DNA of 25,520 nt from contig JAFGNO010000160.1 of NCBI GenBank assembly GCA_016926985.1, positions 1-25,520 on the forward strand, read 5' to 3'. This stretch comes from Anaerolineae bacterium. Its GTDB lineage: Bacteria > Chloroflexota > Anaerolineae > Aggregatilineales > UBA3940. Each line of letters opens with the position of its first letter. The stretch's first letter is position 1. The position numbers and the translations under genes are program-made. Positions 14,768 to 21,408 of this stretch are shown piece by piece. The notes under the pieces are model-generated. The model did no database searches and was not told the origin of the DNA. It worked only from the letters and a program-made list of their open reading frames with translations.

Positions 14768-15643
14768 CTAATCCAGATATTTATCTACCAACAGGGCCAA
14801 TCGCTGCCGGGTTTCTCTGTTGATCTTGCGGCGGTCAGTGATAATTGCTTCTGCCAGTGCATTGGAGCAGCCGCAATCCCGGTGGTGTTGGGCCAGTTTT
14901 TTCACCATACCGCCAATTGCGCCCTGGGCCACTTCAACGTTGCGGGACAGGGTCCTTACCACTATGTCCACGCTGACCGGTTCTTCAGTCTCGTGCCAGA
15001 CATCGTAATCCGTGACGTGGGCCATAACCGCGTAGCAAATTTCTGCTTCACGCGCCAGGAAAGCCTCAGGCGATGTGGTCATACCAATGACCGACATGCC
15101 CCATGATCGGTAGACGTTGCTCTCGGCTTTAGTGCTGAAACGGGGGCCCTCAATCGTGATAAACGCCCCATCCCGGTGAACCTGTCCACCCACCTCTGTG
15201 ATACTCTCAATCAGCATCTCCCGAAGTACAGGACAAAAGGGGTCGGGGACGCCAATATGCAGGGCCAACCCTTCCCCGAAGAAGGTTGACTCGCGTCGGC
15301 CTTTGGTGGCATCAAATAACTGGTCAGGAATGACAATATGGCCTGGCGCATAGTCTTCTCGCAGCGACCCGCAGGCACTCACTGCAATGATGTATTTCAC
15401 GCCCAGCGTTTTGAGTGCAAAGATGTTGGCACGGTAGGGGACTTCGTGGGGGAGATAAACATGCCCGCGACCATGACGCGCCAGAAATGCCACAGGTGTT
15501 CCATACAGGTCGCCGATCATAATCGAATCGGATGGCGAGCCAAATGGCGTAGAAAGGCTGACTTCACGTGTTGAATTCAGCCCTGCCATGTGATACAGCC
15601 CTGATCCACCAATCACGGCAATTTCCACAGGCTGTTGCTCCAT
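14768..15643 (-). CDS. mtnP: S-methyl-5'-thioadenosine phosphorylase
   Basis: Cleaves methylthioadenosine, a by-product of polyamine synthesis, with phosphate to adenine and methylthioribose-1-phosphate for methionine salvage. The 291-residue product shows the family motifs VIGGSGLY, RHGRGHVYLPHEVPYRANI, TIEGPRFSTKAE and IGMTTSPEAFLAREAEICYA. TDYDVWHE carries the aspartates that favour a 6-amino purine (adenine) over hypoxanthine. The frame is open upstream to 15694, but AAAGGAG directly before ATG at 15643 fixes the start. It lies between fhaB and the SEDS gene with gaps of 16 and 9 bases. A metabolic gene inside a cell-wall cluster is odd; it occupies the place held by the phosphatase pstP in the actinobacterial version. 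Confidence 0.94.
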   Translation of the reverse strand: MEQQPVEIAVIGGSGLYHMAGLNSTREVSLSTPFGSPSDSIMIGDLYGTPVAFLARHGRGHVYLPHEVPYRANIFALKTLGVKYIIAVSACGSLREDYAPGHIVIPDQLFDATKGRRESTFFGEGLALHIGVPDPFCPVLREMLIESITEVGGQVHRDGAFITIEGPRFSTKAESNVYRSWGMSVIGMTTSPEAFLAREAEICYAVMAHVTDYDVWHETEEPVSVDIVVRTLSRNVEVAQGAIGGMVKKLAQHHRDCGCSNALAEAIITDRRKINRETRQRLALLVDKYLD

Positions 15644-15659
15644 GAAAGAACTCCTTTGT

Positions 15660-16097
15660 TTACACCAGGTCAAATCGCAGGGTAACCCGGCCAACCCGTA
15701 TCAGGTCACCTGCGGCCAGCACAACCGTGCCAGTTACCGGGAAATCATTCAGCAGGGTGCCATTTCTGCTGTCCAGGTCATCCAGCCACCACTGTTCTTT
15801 GCGGCAGGCGATGCGGGCATGCTCGGTGCTGGCAAAGCTGTCTGGCAGGACAACAGTGCAGGTCTGACCACGTCCAATGGTGGTGAGGGGAAGCAGGTCG
15901 AAGGAGAGGCCAGGTTCCAGCGGCACATTCTCGCTTTCAACAATAACCAGGCGAGCCGATGCGCCTGGCTTTTCGGGGGCTTGGGCAGAGGCAGTGTGGA
16001 TGTCACGCACACAATAGAACAGCACTGTTCCCAGAAAGGCATACAGCAGGACAGCCACTACAATCCGGATAACAAACAGAGTTATTTCGAGAGACAC
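15660..16097 (-). CDS. FHA-domain membrane protein, FhaB-like
   Basis: The 145-residue product has one N-terminal membrane helix (about 5-28) and a C-terminal FHA domain (about 70-143), which recognises phosphothreonine. FHA landmarks are present: IGRGQTC (Gly-Arg), FASTEHARI (Ser-x-x-His) and LDSRNGT (Asn-Gly). The build matches actinobacterial FhaB (FipA), a cell-division FHA protein. The start is GTG at 16097 with AGGA upstream. It follows fhaA by 15 bases. No Ser/Thr kinase is in the window, so the partner kinase must be encoded elsewhere. Confidence 0.9.
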   Translation of the reverse strand: MSLEITLFVIRIVVAVLLYAFLGTVLFYCVRDIHTASAQAPEKPGASARLVIVESENVPLEPGLSFDLLPLTTIGRGQTCTVVLPDSFASTEHARIACRKEQWWLDDLDSRNGTLLNDFPVTGTVVLAAGDLIRVGRVTLRFDLV

Positions 16098-16112
16098 AGC
16101 GAGCGGATCCTG

Positions 16113-16898
16113 TCAGCTATCTGGCACAATGCGGGGAAAGGCCTGTGTCGAGGCGGATGTCTCCTCTGGTCCACTGAGTTGCTCAATGTAGATAAGTCGG
16201 CTGTTAGCCAGCGTGATCACATCACCCGATTGCAGGGTATGCTCGGCGCCCGGCTGGCCATTGACCAGGGTGCCCCGGGTACTGCCAAGGTCGAACAGCA
16301 CATAATGCCCAAACCGCAGCCGGAGTTGCGCGTGGTGGCGAGAGACTGACGGGTCGTCCAGGATGATATCGTTGTCCCGGTGCCGCCCAAGATTGATCAC
16401 GGGGTGGATAATCGGAATCCTGCGAGTGCCGTTCTCCAGCACAAGATAGGCCTCCGGCAGCGCTATCTCCCTGAACTGTGCCAGATCAGCGTCCTGCATG
16501 GTCTGGGTTGTTTCAAGCCGGGGAGCGGCATGCTGGGCTGTAACATCGACATGATGAAGCGGAATATCTTTATCGGCAAGGATACGGACTTCAGGGTGAT
16601 GGAGCAAGACTAAACCAACTGCCCTGGCCATCTCAACCAGTTCATCCTGAAGCCGCTCGACCAGATTTGCCCCATCATTCAAGAGTGCCGTGTGATCCAG
16701 GGGGTTCAGGCGGACATAGAAGACATCAGGGGCAAGCAAAGTCCCCTGCTCTGCCTGCCTGAGATTGTCTTCCATAGCCCGGGCCAGCCGAACGGCCACC
16801 TCCCGTGGGTGAAGTCGCCCGGAAAACAGGCGGGCAAAGCCACCCTCGATCAGGCGTTGAATATGGTCTTCAAAACGAGAGAGACTGTCTTCTAACAT
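16113..16898 (-). CDS. fhaA: FhaA-type protein: DUF3662 plus FHA domain
   Basis: The 261-residue cytoplasmic protein has an N-terminal DUF3662/FhaA domain (about 1-115, LSRFEDHIQRLIEGGFARLF and LHPREVAVRLARAME) and a C-terminal FHA domain (about 150-235). The FHA domain carries LGRHRDNDIILDDPSVSRHHA (G171, R172, S186, H189) and DLGSTRGTLVNG; the usual Asn before Gly-Thr is Arg here, a common variant. The linker holds LETTQTMQDADL (128-139), which resembles the phosphorylated ETT motif of GarA/OdhI. In actinobacteria FhaA is phosphorylated by PknA/PknB and binds the pseudokinase domain of MviN, controlling peptidoglycan precursor supply. It is the first gene of the minus-strand cluster. ATG at 16898 lies eight bases after an extended -10 and has no ribosome binding site. 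Confidence 0.93.
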   Translation of the reverse strand: MLEDSLSRFEDHIQRLIEGGFARLFSGRLHPREVAVRLARAMEDNLRQAEQGTLLAPDVFYVRLNPLDHTALLNDGANLVERLQDELVEMARAVGLVLLHHPEVRILADKDIPLHHVDVTAQHAAPRLETTQTMQDADLAQFREIALPEAYLVLENGTRRIPIIHPVINLGRHRDNDIILDDPSVSRHHAQLRLRFGHYVLFDLGSTRGTLVNGQPGAEHTLQSGDVITLANSRLIYIEQLSGPEETSASTQAFPRIVPDS

Positions 16899-16906
16899 AT
16901 GCCGGG

Positions 16907-16915
16907 ATTATACCA
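16907..16915 (-). promoter_or_regulatory. extended -10 promoter of the fhaA cluster, probably leaderless
   Basis: On the minus strand TGG-TATAAT (16915-16907) ends eight bases before the fhaA ATG at 16898. The expected start of transcription falls at or within two bases of the ATG. No -35 box and no ribosome binding site are seen. Confidence 0.65.
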
Positions 16916-16952
16916 CAGGAATAAAGTCCCCGGCGCTTTTCCACCAAATGCT

Positions 16953-16981
16953 TTGCCTACACTGAATCCTTGCGGTAGAAT
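16953..16981 (+). promoter_or_regulatory. promoter of tRNA-Gln
   Basis: TTGCCT (16953-16958) and TAGAAT (16976-16981) are 17 bases apart. The expected start is about 7 bases ahead of the tRNA at 16996. It is divergent from the fhaA promoter. Confidence 0.65.
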
Positions 16982-16995
16982 AACAGGCATAGTGT

Positions 16996-17066
16996 TGGGG
17001 GATAGTTTAAAGGTAGAACAGTGGTCTCTGGAACCATTAGTCGGGGTTCGAATCCCTGTCCCCCAG
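16996..17066 (+). tRNA. tRNA-Gln (anticodon CTG)
   Basis: Cloverleaf by hand: acceptor TGGGGGA with TCCCCCA, discriminator G; D-arm GTTT/GAAC; anticodon arm GTGGT-CTCTGGA-ACCAT; variable loop TAGT; T-arm CGGGG-TTCGAAT-CCCTG. The U1-A72 pair and G73 are typical of bacterial tRNA-Gln, and CTG reads CAG codons. CCA is not encoded (CCT follows), unlike the tRNA-Met in this window. Confidence 0.94.
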
Positions 17067-17070
17067 CCTG

Positions 17071-17101
17071 ACAGGTTCTGTGCAATCAGAGCCTGTTTTT
17101 T
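17071..17101 (+). terminator. intrinsic terminator after tRNA-Gln
   Basis: ACAGGTTCTG (17071-17080) pairs with CAGAGCCTGT (17087-17096) around TGCAAT, with one T-G wobble, followed by T residues to 17101. Confidence 0.88.
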
Positions 17102-17143
17102 ATCTATAGGGACATTGATCGGTGATTGATATGACTTGCGTTA

Positions 17144-17172
17144 CTGACAGGGACGGGCCGATTCATTATATT
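17144..17172 (+). promoter_or_regulatory. promoter of hypABCD
   Basis: CTGACA (17144-17149) and TATATT (17167-17172) are exactly 17 bases apart, each matching five of six consensus positions. The leader would be about 20 bases and holds ACAGGAC, the hypA ribosome binding site. Confidence 0.65.
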
Positions 17173-17198
17173 AACGGGTAAACACAGGACTTCTGTTT

Positions 17199-17540
17199 AT
17201 GCACGAGCTTGGTATAACCGACCAATTGCTGACATTGACGCTGCGTCACGCCGAGGAAGCCGGGGCCAAACGGGTCACACGGTTGAACCTGGTGATCGGC
17301 GAGTTTTCGTCGGTGGTGGATGAATCGATCAAATTTTACTGGGATATGCTGGCCAAAGACACCATAGCAGCAGAGGCCAAACTCTGCTTTGAGCGTGTTC
17401 CTGGTTTATTGGAGTGCGGGAATTGCAGGCACCGGTATACGCTTGCCGAACTGGAGGTGGTGTGCCCGGTGTGTGGCATGGCGCAGTCACGGGTGGTGGA
17501 TGGCGATCAGTTCCGACTGGCCAGCATCGAAATTGAGTAG
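17199..17540 (+). CDS. hypA: hydrogenase nickel metallochaperone HypA
   Basis: Delivers nickel to the large subunit of [NiFe]-hydrogenase together with HypB. The 113-residue product starts with the invariant MHE, in which H2 is a nickel ligand. Its zinc domain has the two CxxC pairs ECGNC (C73, C76) and VCPVC (C89, C92). Length is normal for the family. AGGA precedes the ATG by nine bases. It is the first gene of a four-gene operon hypABCD; the gap to hypB is 12 bases. Confidence 0.97.
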   Translation: MHELGITDQLLTLTLRHAEEAGAKRVTRLNLVIGEFSSVVDESIKFYWDMLAKDTIAAEAKLCFERVPGLLECGNCRHRYTLAELEVVCPVCGMAQSRVVDGDQFRLASIEIE

Positions 17541-17552
17541 AGGAGGCACCAG

Positions 17553-18221
17553 ATGGCCCCTGCAAGAAAAGTAGAGGTTCAGGAACAAATCCTGAGCGCC
17601 AATGACCGGTTAGCCGAGGCAATACGCCAGCAATTTACCAAGCATAAAGTATTCGCGGTCAATATGATGGCATCGCCTGGTGGGGGAAAGACAAGCCTGA
17701 TCCTGCGCACAGTGGAGGCCTTGAAGGATGAATTCAGGCTGGCTGCCGTTGATGGCGACGTGGTACCGGTCGATGTTGAAAAAATTGCTGCGACCGGGAT
17801 ACCGGTCACGCTGATCAATACCGGGGGAAGCTGTCACCTGGATGCCAACATGATGACCGGGGCCCTTCAGGAGGCTGACCTGAGCAGTATTGACCTGCTG
17901 ATCGTGGAAAACGTGGGGAACCTGATCTGCCCGGCTGGCTTTGACCTGGGCACAGACGCGAAAGTCGTGATCGCCAGTGTGCCCGAGGGCGATGATAAGC
18001 CCTATAAATACCCCGCCATGTACCGGGGGGCCGATGTGCTGGTACTGAATAAGATTGATTATCTTGCGGTTGAGGAGTTTGATACGGCCTACTTCCGGCG
18101 GGGTGTAGAGGCCCTGAACGATGGAGTCGTATTCTTCCCGGTTTCTTGCCGTACCGGGGAGGGACTGGAGGGCTGGTATGACTGGCTGCGTCAGCAGATT
18201 CGCAAGAAAAAGGAAAGGTAA
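17553..18221 (+). CDS. hypB: hydrogenase nickel incorporation GTPase HypB
   Basis: SIMIBI-class GTPase that works with HypA in nickel insertion. The 222-residue product has a Walker A loop MASPGGGKTS (39-48), metal-site residues C94 and H95 in GGSCHLDA, C126 in NLICPAGF, the GTP specificity motif NKID (166-169) and a conserved EGDDKPYKYP stretch. It lacks both the N-terminal CxxCGC high-affinity nickel site of E. coli HypB and a histidine-rich nickel-storage stretch, so it is the short form. AGAGGAGG precedes the ATG, a strong ribosome binding site. It lies between hypA and hypC with only 4 bases to hypC. Confidence 0.97.
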   Translation: MAPARKVEVQEQILSANDRLAEAIRQQFTKHKVFAVNMMASPGGGKTSLILRTVEALKDEFRLAAVDGDVVPVDVEKIAATGIPVTLINTGGSCHLDANMMTGALQEADLSSIDLLIVENVGNLICPAGFDLGTDAKVVIASVPEGDDKPYKYPAMYRGADVLVLNKIDYLAVEEFDTAYFRRGVEALNDGVVFFPVSCRTGEGLEGWYDWLRQQIRKKKER

Positions 18222-18225
18222 ACGT

Positions 18226-18489
18226 ATGTGTCTGGGAATACCGGGGAAAATTACCGAGATTTATGATCGGGACGGTCTGCGGATGGGCAAGGTTGACTTT
18301 GGGGGGATTGCCAAAGAAGCCTGCCTCGCTTACGTACCGGAGGCTAAAATCGGCGACTATACACTGATCCATGTTGGGTTTGCTCTGAATATTATCGATG
18401 AAAAAGAGGCCCTTGAAACGCTGGACCTGCTCCGGGAGATTGACGCACTTGGCGCAGAACTGGGCGAAGAACCTCCCCCAGGAAACTGA
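18226..18489 (+). CDS. hypC: hydrogenase maturation chaperone HypC
   Basis: Carries the Fe(CN)2CO unit with HypD and hands it to the hydrogenase large subunit precursor. The 87-residue product begins MCLGIPGKI, with the essential Cys2 exposed after removal of Met and the MCxxxP signature intact; DFGGIAKEACLAYVPEAKIGDY is also characteristic. The frame is open upstream to 18121, but Cys2 must be at the N-terminus, and AAGGAAAGG lies in front of the ATG at 18226, so the short start is right. Four bases separate it from hypB and three from hypD. Confidence 0.97.
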   Translation: MCLGIPGKITEIYDRDGLRMGKVDFGGIAKEACLAYVPEAKIGDYTLIHVGFALNIIDEKEALETLDLLREIDALGAELGEEPPPGN

Positions 18490-18492
18490 GGA

Positions 18493-19599
18493 ATGAAGTA
18501 TCTTACCGAATACCGGGATGCAGGCAAAGTGCGCCTGCTGCTGGATGAGATAGCCGGAACAGTTACCCGGCCCTGGGTGCTGATGGAAATCTGCGGTGGG
18601 CAAACGCACAGCATTATCCGCCACGGGTTTGACCAGCTCCTCCCCCCGGAGATCGAGCTGGTACATGGCCCGGGATGTCCGGTGTGCGTCACCCCGCTGG
18701 AGTTGATCGATAAGGCCCTGTTAATTGCTGCCCGCCCAGAGGTGATATTTACCTCCTTCGGGGATATGCTGCGGGTTCCCGGGTCTGAAAAAGACCTGTT
18801 CCGCGTTAAATCCGAGGGGGGAGATGTCCGGGTGGTCTACTCACCGCTGGATTGCCTGGCGCTGGCGAAAGAGAACCCGGATAAGCAGGTTGTTTTCTTC
18901 GGCGTCGGGTTTGAGACCACTGCCCCGGCGAATGCCATGGCGGTGATGCAGGCCTGGCAATTGGGGATCGACAATTTCTCGATGCTGGTTTCGCATGTGC
19001 GGGTTCCTCCCGCGATCCGGGCGCTGCTCAGCTCACCGGATAACCGGATCCAGGCTTTTCTGGCAGCCGGGCACGTCTGCACTGTGATGGGCACCTGGGA
19101 ATACGAGCCGCTCAGCGAGGAATTTGGGGTACCGATCGTGGTTACCGGGTTTGAGCCAGTTGACCTTGCCAGGGGAATCCTGCGGACAATCCGGCAGCTT
19201 GAGACTGGTTCAGCAAAGGTGGGGAACGCCTACGAGCGGCTGGTAACGCAACCGGGGAATCTGCCGGCGCAGCAGGTGATCGACACAGTGTTTGAGACCT
19301 GCGACCGGAAATGGCGTGGTGTGGGGTTGATCCCGGATTCCGGCTGGCGGCTTCGCCCGAAATACGTGGCACATGACGCTGAAATTCGCTTTGATGTGGG
19401 CGAGATCACTGTCAGCGAGTCGCCGCTGTGCCAGGCCGGACTGGTGTTACAGGGACGGCTGAAACCAAATGAATGCCCGGCATTTGGCAAAGAATGCACG
19501 CCAAGGACGCCACTGGGCGCCCCGATGGTATCCAGTGAGGGGGCCTGCGCGGCCTATTACCAGTTTGGACGGACCGGTCAGCATTCTCAGGACGTGTAG
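18493..19599 (+). CDS. hypD: hydrogenase maturation iron-sulfur protein HypD
   Basis: Scaffold on which the Fe(CN)2CO unit of [NiFe]-hydrogenase is assembled with HypC and HypE. The 368-residue product keeps the key motifs: MEICGGQTHSI (C34), HGPGCPVCVTP (C62, C65, redox pair), GFETTAPANA, and the C-terminal [4Fe-4S] cysteines in LCQAG, NECPAFGKECTP and GACAAYY. Length is normal. It is the last gene of the operon; hypE, usually next, is absent and the neighbouring gene is on the other strand, with only three bases between the two stop codons. An inverted repeat covers this junction. Confidence 0.97.
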   Translation: MKYLTEYRDAGKVRLLLDEIAGTVTRPWVLMEICGGQTHSIIRHGFDQLLPPEIELVHGPGCPVCVTPLELIDKALLIAARPEVIFTSFGDMLRVPGSEKDLFRVKSEGGDVRVVYSPLDCLALAKENPDKQVVFFGVGFETTAPANAMAVMQAWQLGIDNFSMLVSHVRVPPAIRALLSSPDNRIQAFLAAGHVCTVMGTWEYEPLSEEFGVPIVVTGFEPVDLARGILRTIRQLETGSAKVGNAYERLVTQPGNLPAQQVIDTVFETCDRKWRGVGLIPDSGWRLRPKYVAHDAEIRFDVGEITVSESPLCQAGLVLQGRLKPNECPAFGKECTPRTPLGAPMVSSEGACAAYYQFGRTGQHSQDV

Positions 19600-19617
19600 T
19601 CCTTAAGGGGCTGACCG
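19575..19617. repeat. nested inverted repeat across the hypD / lipoprotein junction
   Basis: CGGTCAGC (19575-19582) is the exact inverse of GCTGACCG (19610-19617). Inside it AGGAC (19589-19593) and GTCCT (19599-19603) form a second stem around GTGTA. It spans the stops of both convergent genes. There is no T-run on either side, so it would be a bidirectional stop only of an unusual kind. Confidence 0.6.
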
Positions 19618-20604
19618 TTGGAAAAAGTCGGTCTGGGTCAGGTCCTGCCGGGCCGGGTCGGTGTAATCAACACTGGCAAAAATGTACATCCTGCCGTCCG
19701 GGAGCAAGGATAACTGCTGGTTTTCCACGCGGTCTGCCGCGCCGCCGTTTTCATTTCCCCGCCAGGTCAGGATCAGAGCGTGGTCAATGGCATCCGACGA
19801 GGGCGTAAACACCTCACCCCAGTACACTTCCGTCCCCGATTGATCCCTGCCCCACATGCTGACATAGAGCAGGTTGCCCGCCTCGCGAATCTGAAGCCGG
19901 GTGATCCGCCCTTCAACGTCCTGGTTGATCCAGTTACCGAGGAAGGGTAAGACCGTATCATAGAGCAGGCCGGTTGGTGTAATGGTCACCGTCGGGGTAG
20001 CAGTGGGTGGCACAGTGACTATCTGGACAAATACATAGGGCCCAATGCTGACCCCGTCTGGTGTGATCAGCTGCCAGCGGCCAAGATATGAGCCAAACGC
20101 TTCTGGTGCAACCAGGGGAACCGAGATGTCAATTAGAGCGCCGGGCTGCACCGGGGAGATATCAAGGGCATCAGGCCCGCCCATCTGGTCGCCACTGAGG
20201 AAGACCAACTGGGTGCCAGCAGGCCAGGGCAGGCAGCCATTGTTCCGCAGTCGCCAGACTTTCTCAAACTGTCCGCCAGCCACGATCTCACTCCCGTCAG
20301 GGATGGTGATATCGTCCACAAACTCGGACCAAACCCCGCAGCCAGGGGTAACAGTGGGGGTTTCGGTTGGTACAGGCGAGGGGATGGCCGGATCAGGAGT
20401 TGATGTGTCCGCAGGAACAAGCGTCAAAAGGGTTGGATCAAGGAAAAAGGTGACTGTTATATCATCACCAGAGGGCTGCCCGTTATCCACCCCCGCCAGA
20501 TTACAGGCCAGGGCAGAAGCGACCAGTACCAGGATCATGGTCAGTGATTTCAGCAACCCACGACGCTCGGCCAAAGGAATATCTCCCATTTTCATCGGCT
20601 CCAT
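19603..20604 (-). CDS. putative lipoprotein with NBR1-type Ig-like domain
   Basis: The 333-residue product has an N-terminal hydrophobic segment (about 21-33) ending in the lipobox-like A-L-A-C (Cys34), so it is probably anchored in the membrane facing outward. A Pro/Thr-rich linker (about 66-88) leads to an Ig-like domain of the NBR1 (next-to-BRCA1) type (about 92-197), with DDITIPDGSEIVAGGQF, KVWRLRNNGCLPWPAG and GSYLGRWQLITPDG. A second P/T linker (about 199-212) and an unassigned C-terminal region (about 215-333) follow. This Ig domain is frequent in Chloroflexota surface proteins; its ligand is unknown. The start is uncertain: ATG at 20604, 20595 or 20589; GGAG nine bases before 20589 favours the last. 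It is divergent from dtxR. Confidence 0.82.
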   Translation of the reverse strand: MEPMKMGDIPLAERRGLLKSLTMILVLVASALACNLAGVDNGQPSGDDITVTFFLDPTLLTLVPADTSTPDPAIPSPVPTETPTVTPGCGVWSEFVDDITIPDGSEIVAGGQFEKVWRLRNNGCLPWPAGTQLVFLSGDQMGGPDALDISPVQPGALIDISVPLVAPEAFGSYLGRWQLITPDGVSIGPYVFVQIVTVPPTATPTVTITPTGLLYDTVLPFLGNWINQDVEGRITRLQIREAGNLLYVSMWGRDQSGTEVYWGEVFTPSSDAIDHALILTWRGNENGGAADRVENQQLSLLPDGRMYIFASVDYTDPARQDLTQTDFFQRSAP

Positions 20605-20680
20605 CAGTTATTATGCATCACGGTAGCACGATTGTTGCCGTGGGTCAACTCAAGATTGGACAACCAAAGCCATCACTCGG

Positions 20681-20713
20681 TGATATAATTCCGTAAAGCC
20701 TGTTGCGTCAGGC
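20681..20713 (+). promoter_or_regulatory. extended -10 promoter of dtxR with leader hairpin
   Basis: TGA-TATAAT (20681-20689) is an extended -10. TTGGAC upstream (20656-20661) is 22 bases away, too far to be a normal -35. The leader contains a small hairpin, GCCTG (20698-20702) with CAGGC (20709-20713). I see no clear DtxR/IdeR box. Confidence 0.55.
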
Positions 20714-20739
20714 AAGAATGAGAGGTTAAGCAGGTATAT

Positions 20740-21402
20740 ATGGAATCTGAAAGCACGGAGATGTATCTGAAATCGATCTACGAGTTGGGGCATGATGACG
20801 ACCCTGTCCCCATCTCGCTGATTGCAGAACGGCTGGGTGTCACAGCGGTTTCTGTAAATGAAATGATCAAACGGCTTGTAGAACGAGATCTGGTTGTCCA
20901 CCTGCCCTATAAGGGGGTGGCGCTCACCCAATTCGGCCAGCGGCGGGCGCTGAATGTCCTGCGCCGGCACCGGTTATGGGAGTGTTTCCTGGTCAGGAAC
21001 CTGGGGATAGCCTGGGAGAAGTCACATGACCTGGCCTGCCAGCTTGAACATGCCACCGCCGAGGAAGTAACAGAGGGATTGGCCGGGTTTCTTCAACACC
21101 CGGAAATATGTCCCCATGGCAACCCTATCCCTACCCCTGACGGCACAACAAAGGAGGCGGGGGCTGTCCCGCTAATTGAATTGGAAGTGGGACAAGGCGG
21201 GGTAATTTCTAACATTTTCCGGGAGGAAACCCCACTGCTTGAATACCTGGTGGAGCGGGGCATTATTCCGGGTGCGCCGGTAACCGTGATTGATGTTGCC
21301 CCTTACAATGGGCCATATACGCTGCTGCTGGGCGAGCGAGAGGTTGTGCTGGGTCGGGAGATCGGGGCCAGGGTCATGATTATGCTTGAGCAGGCAGAGT
21401 AG
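20740..21402 (+). CDS. DtxR/IdeR-type metal-dependent transcriptional regulator
   Basis: Predicted iron-activated repressor. The 220-residue product has an N-terminal winged helix (about 1-65), a dimerisation/metal domain (66-140) and an FeoA/SH3-like C-terminal domain (about 145-218). Metal ligands line up with DtxR at a constant offset of two: M8 (DtxR M10), H77, E81, H96, C100, E103 and H104 (H79, E83, H98, C102, E105, H106). Met8 and Cys100, rather than the Asp and Glu of MntR, favour iron over manganese. It starts an apparent operon with a hydantoinase six bases downstream. CAGG lies five bases before the ATG. Whether it controls its neighbours is not shown. Confidence 0.92.
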   Translation: MESESTEMYLKSIYELGHDDDPVPISLIAERLGVTAVSVNEMIKRLVERDLVVHLPYKGVALTQFGQRRALNVLRRHRLWECFLVRNLGIAWEKSHDLACQLEHATAEEVTEGLAGFLQHPEICPHGNPIPTPDGTTKEAGAVPLIELEVGQGGVISNIFREETPLLEYLVERGIIPGAPVTVIDVAPYNGPYTLLLGEREVVLGREIGARVMIMLEQAE

Positions 21403-21408
21403 AGTCAC

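Noticed and set aside
17815..18666. Long minus-strand open frame across hypB, hypC and hypD
   Set aside because: Three unmistakable Hyp proteins are encoded on the plus strand in three separate frames there.
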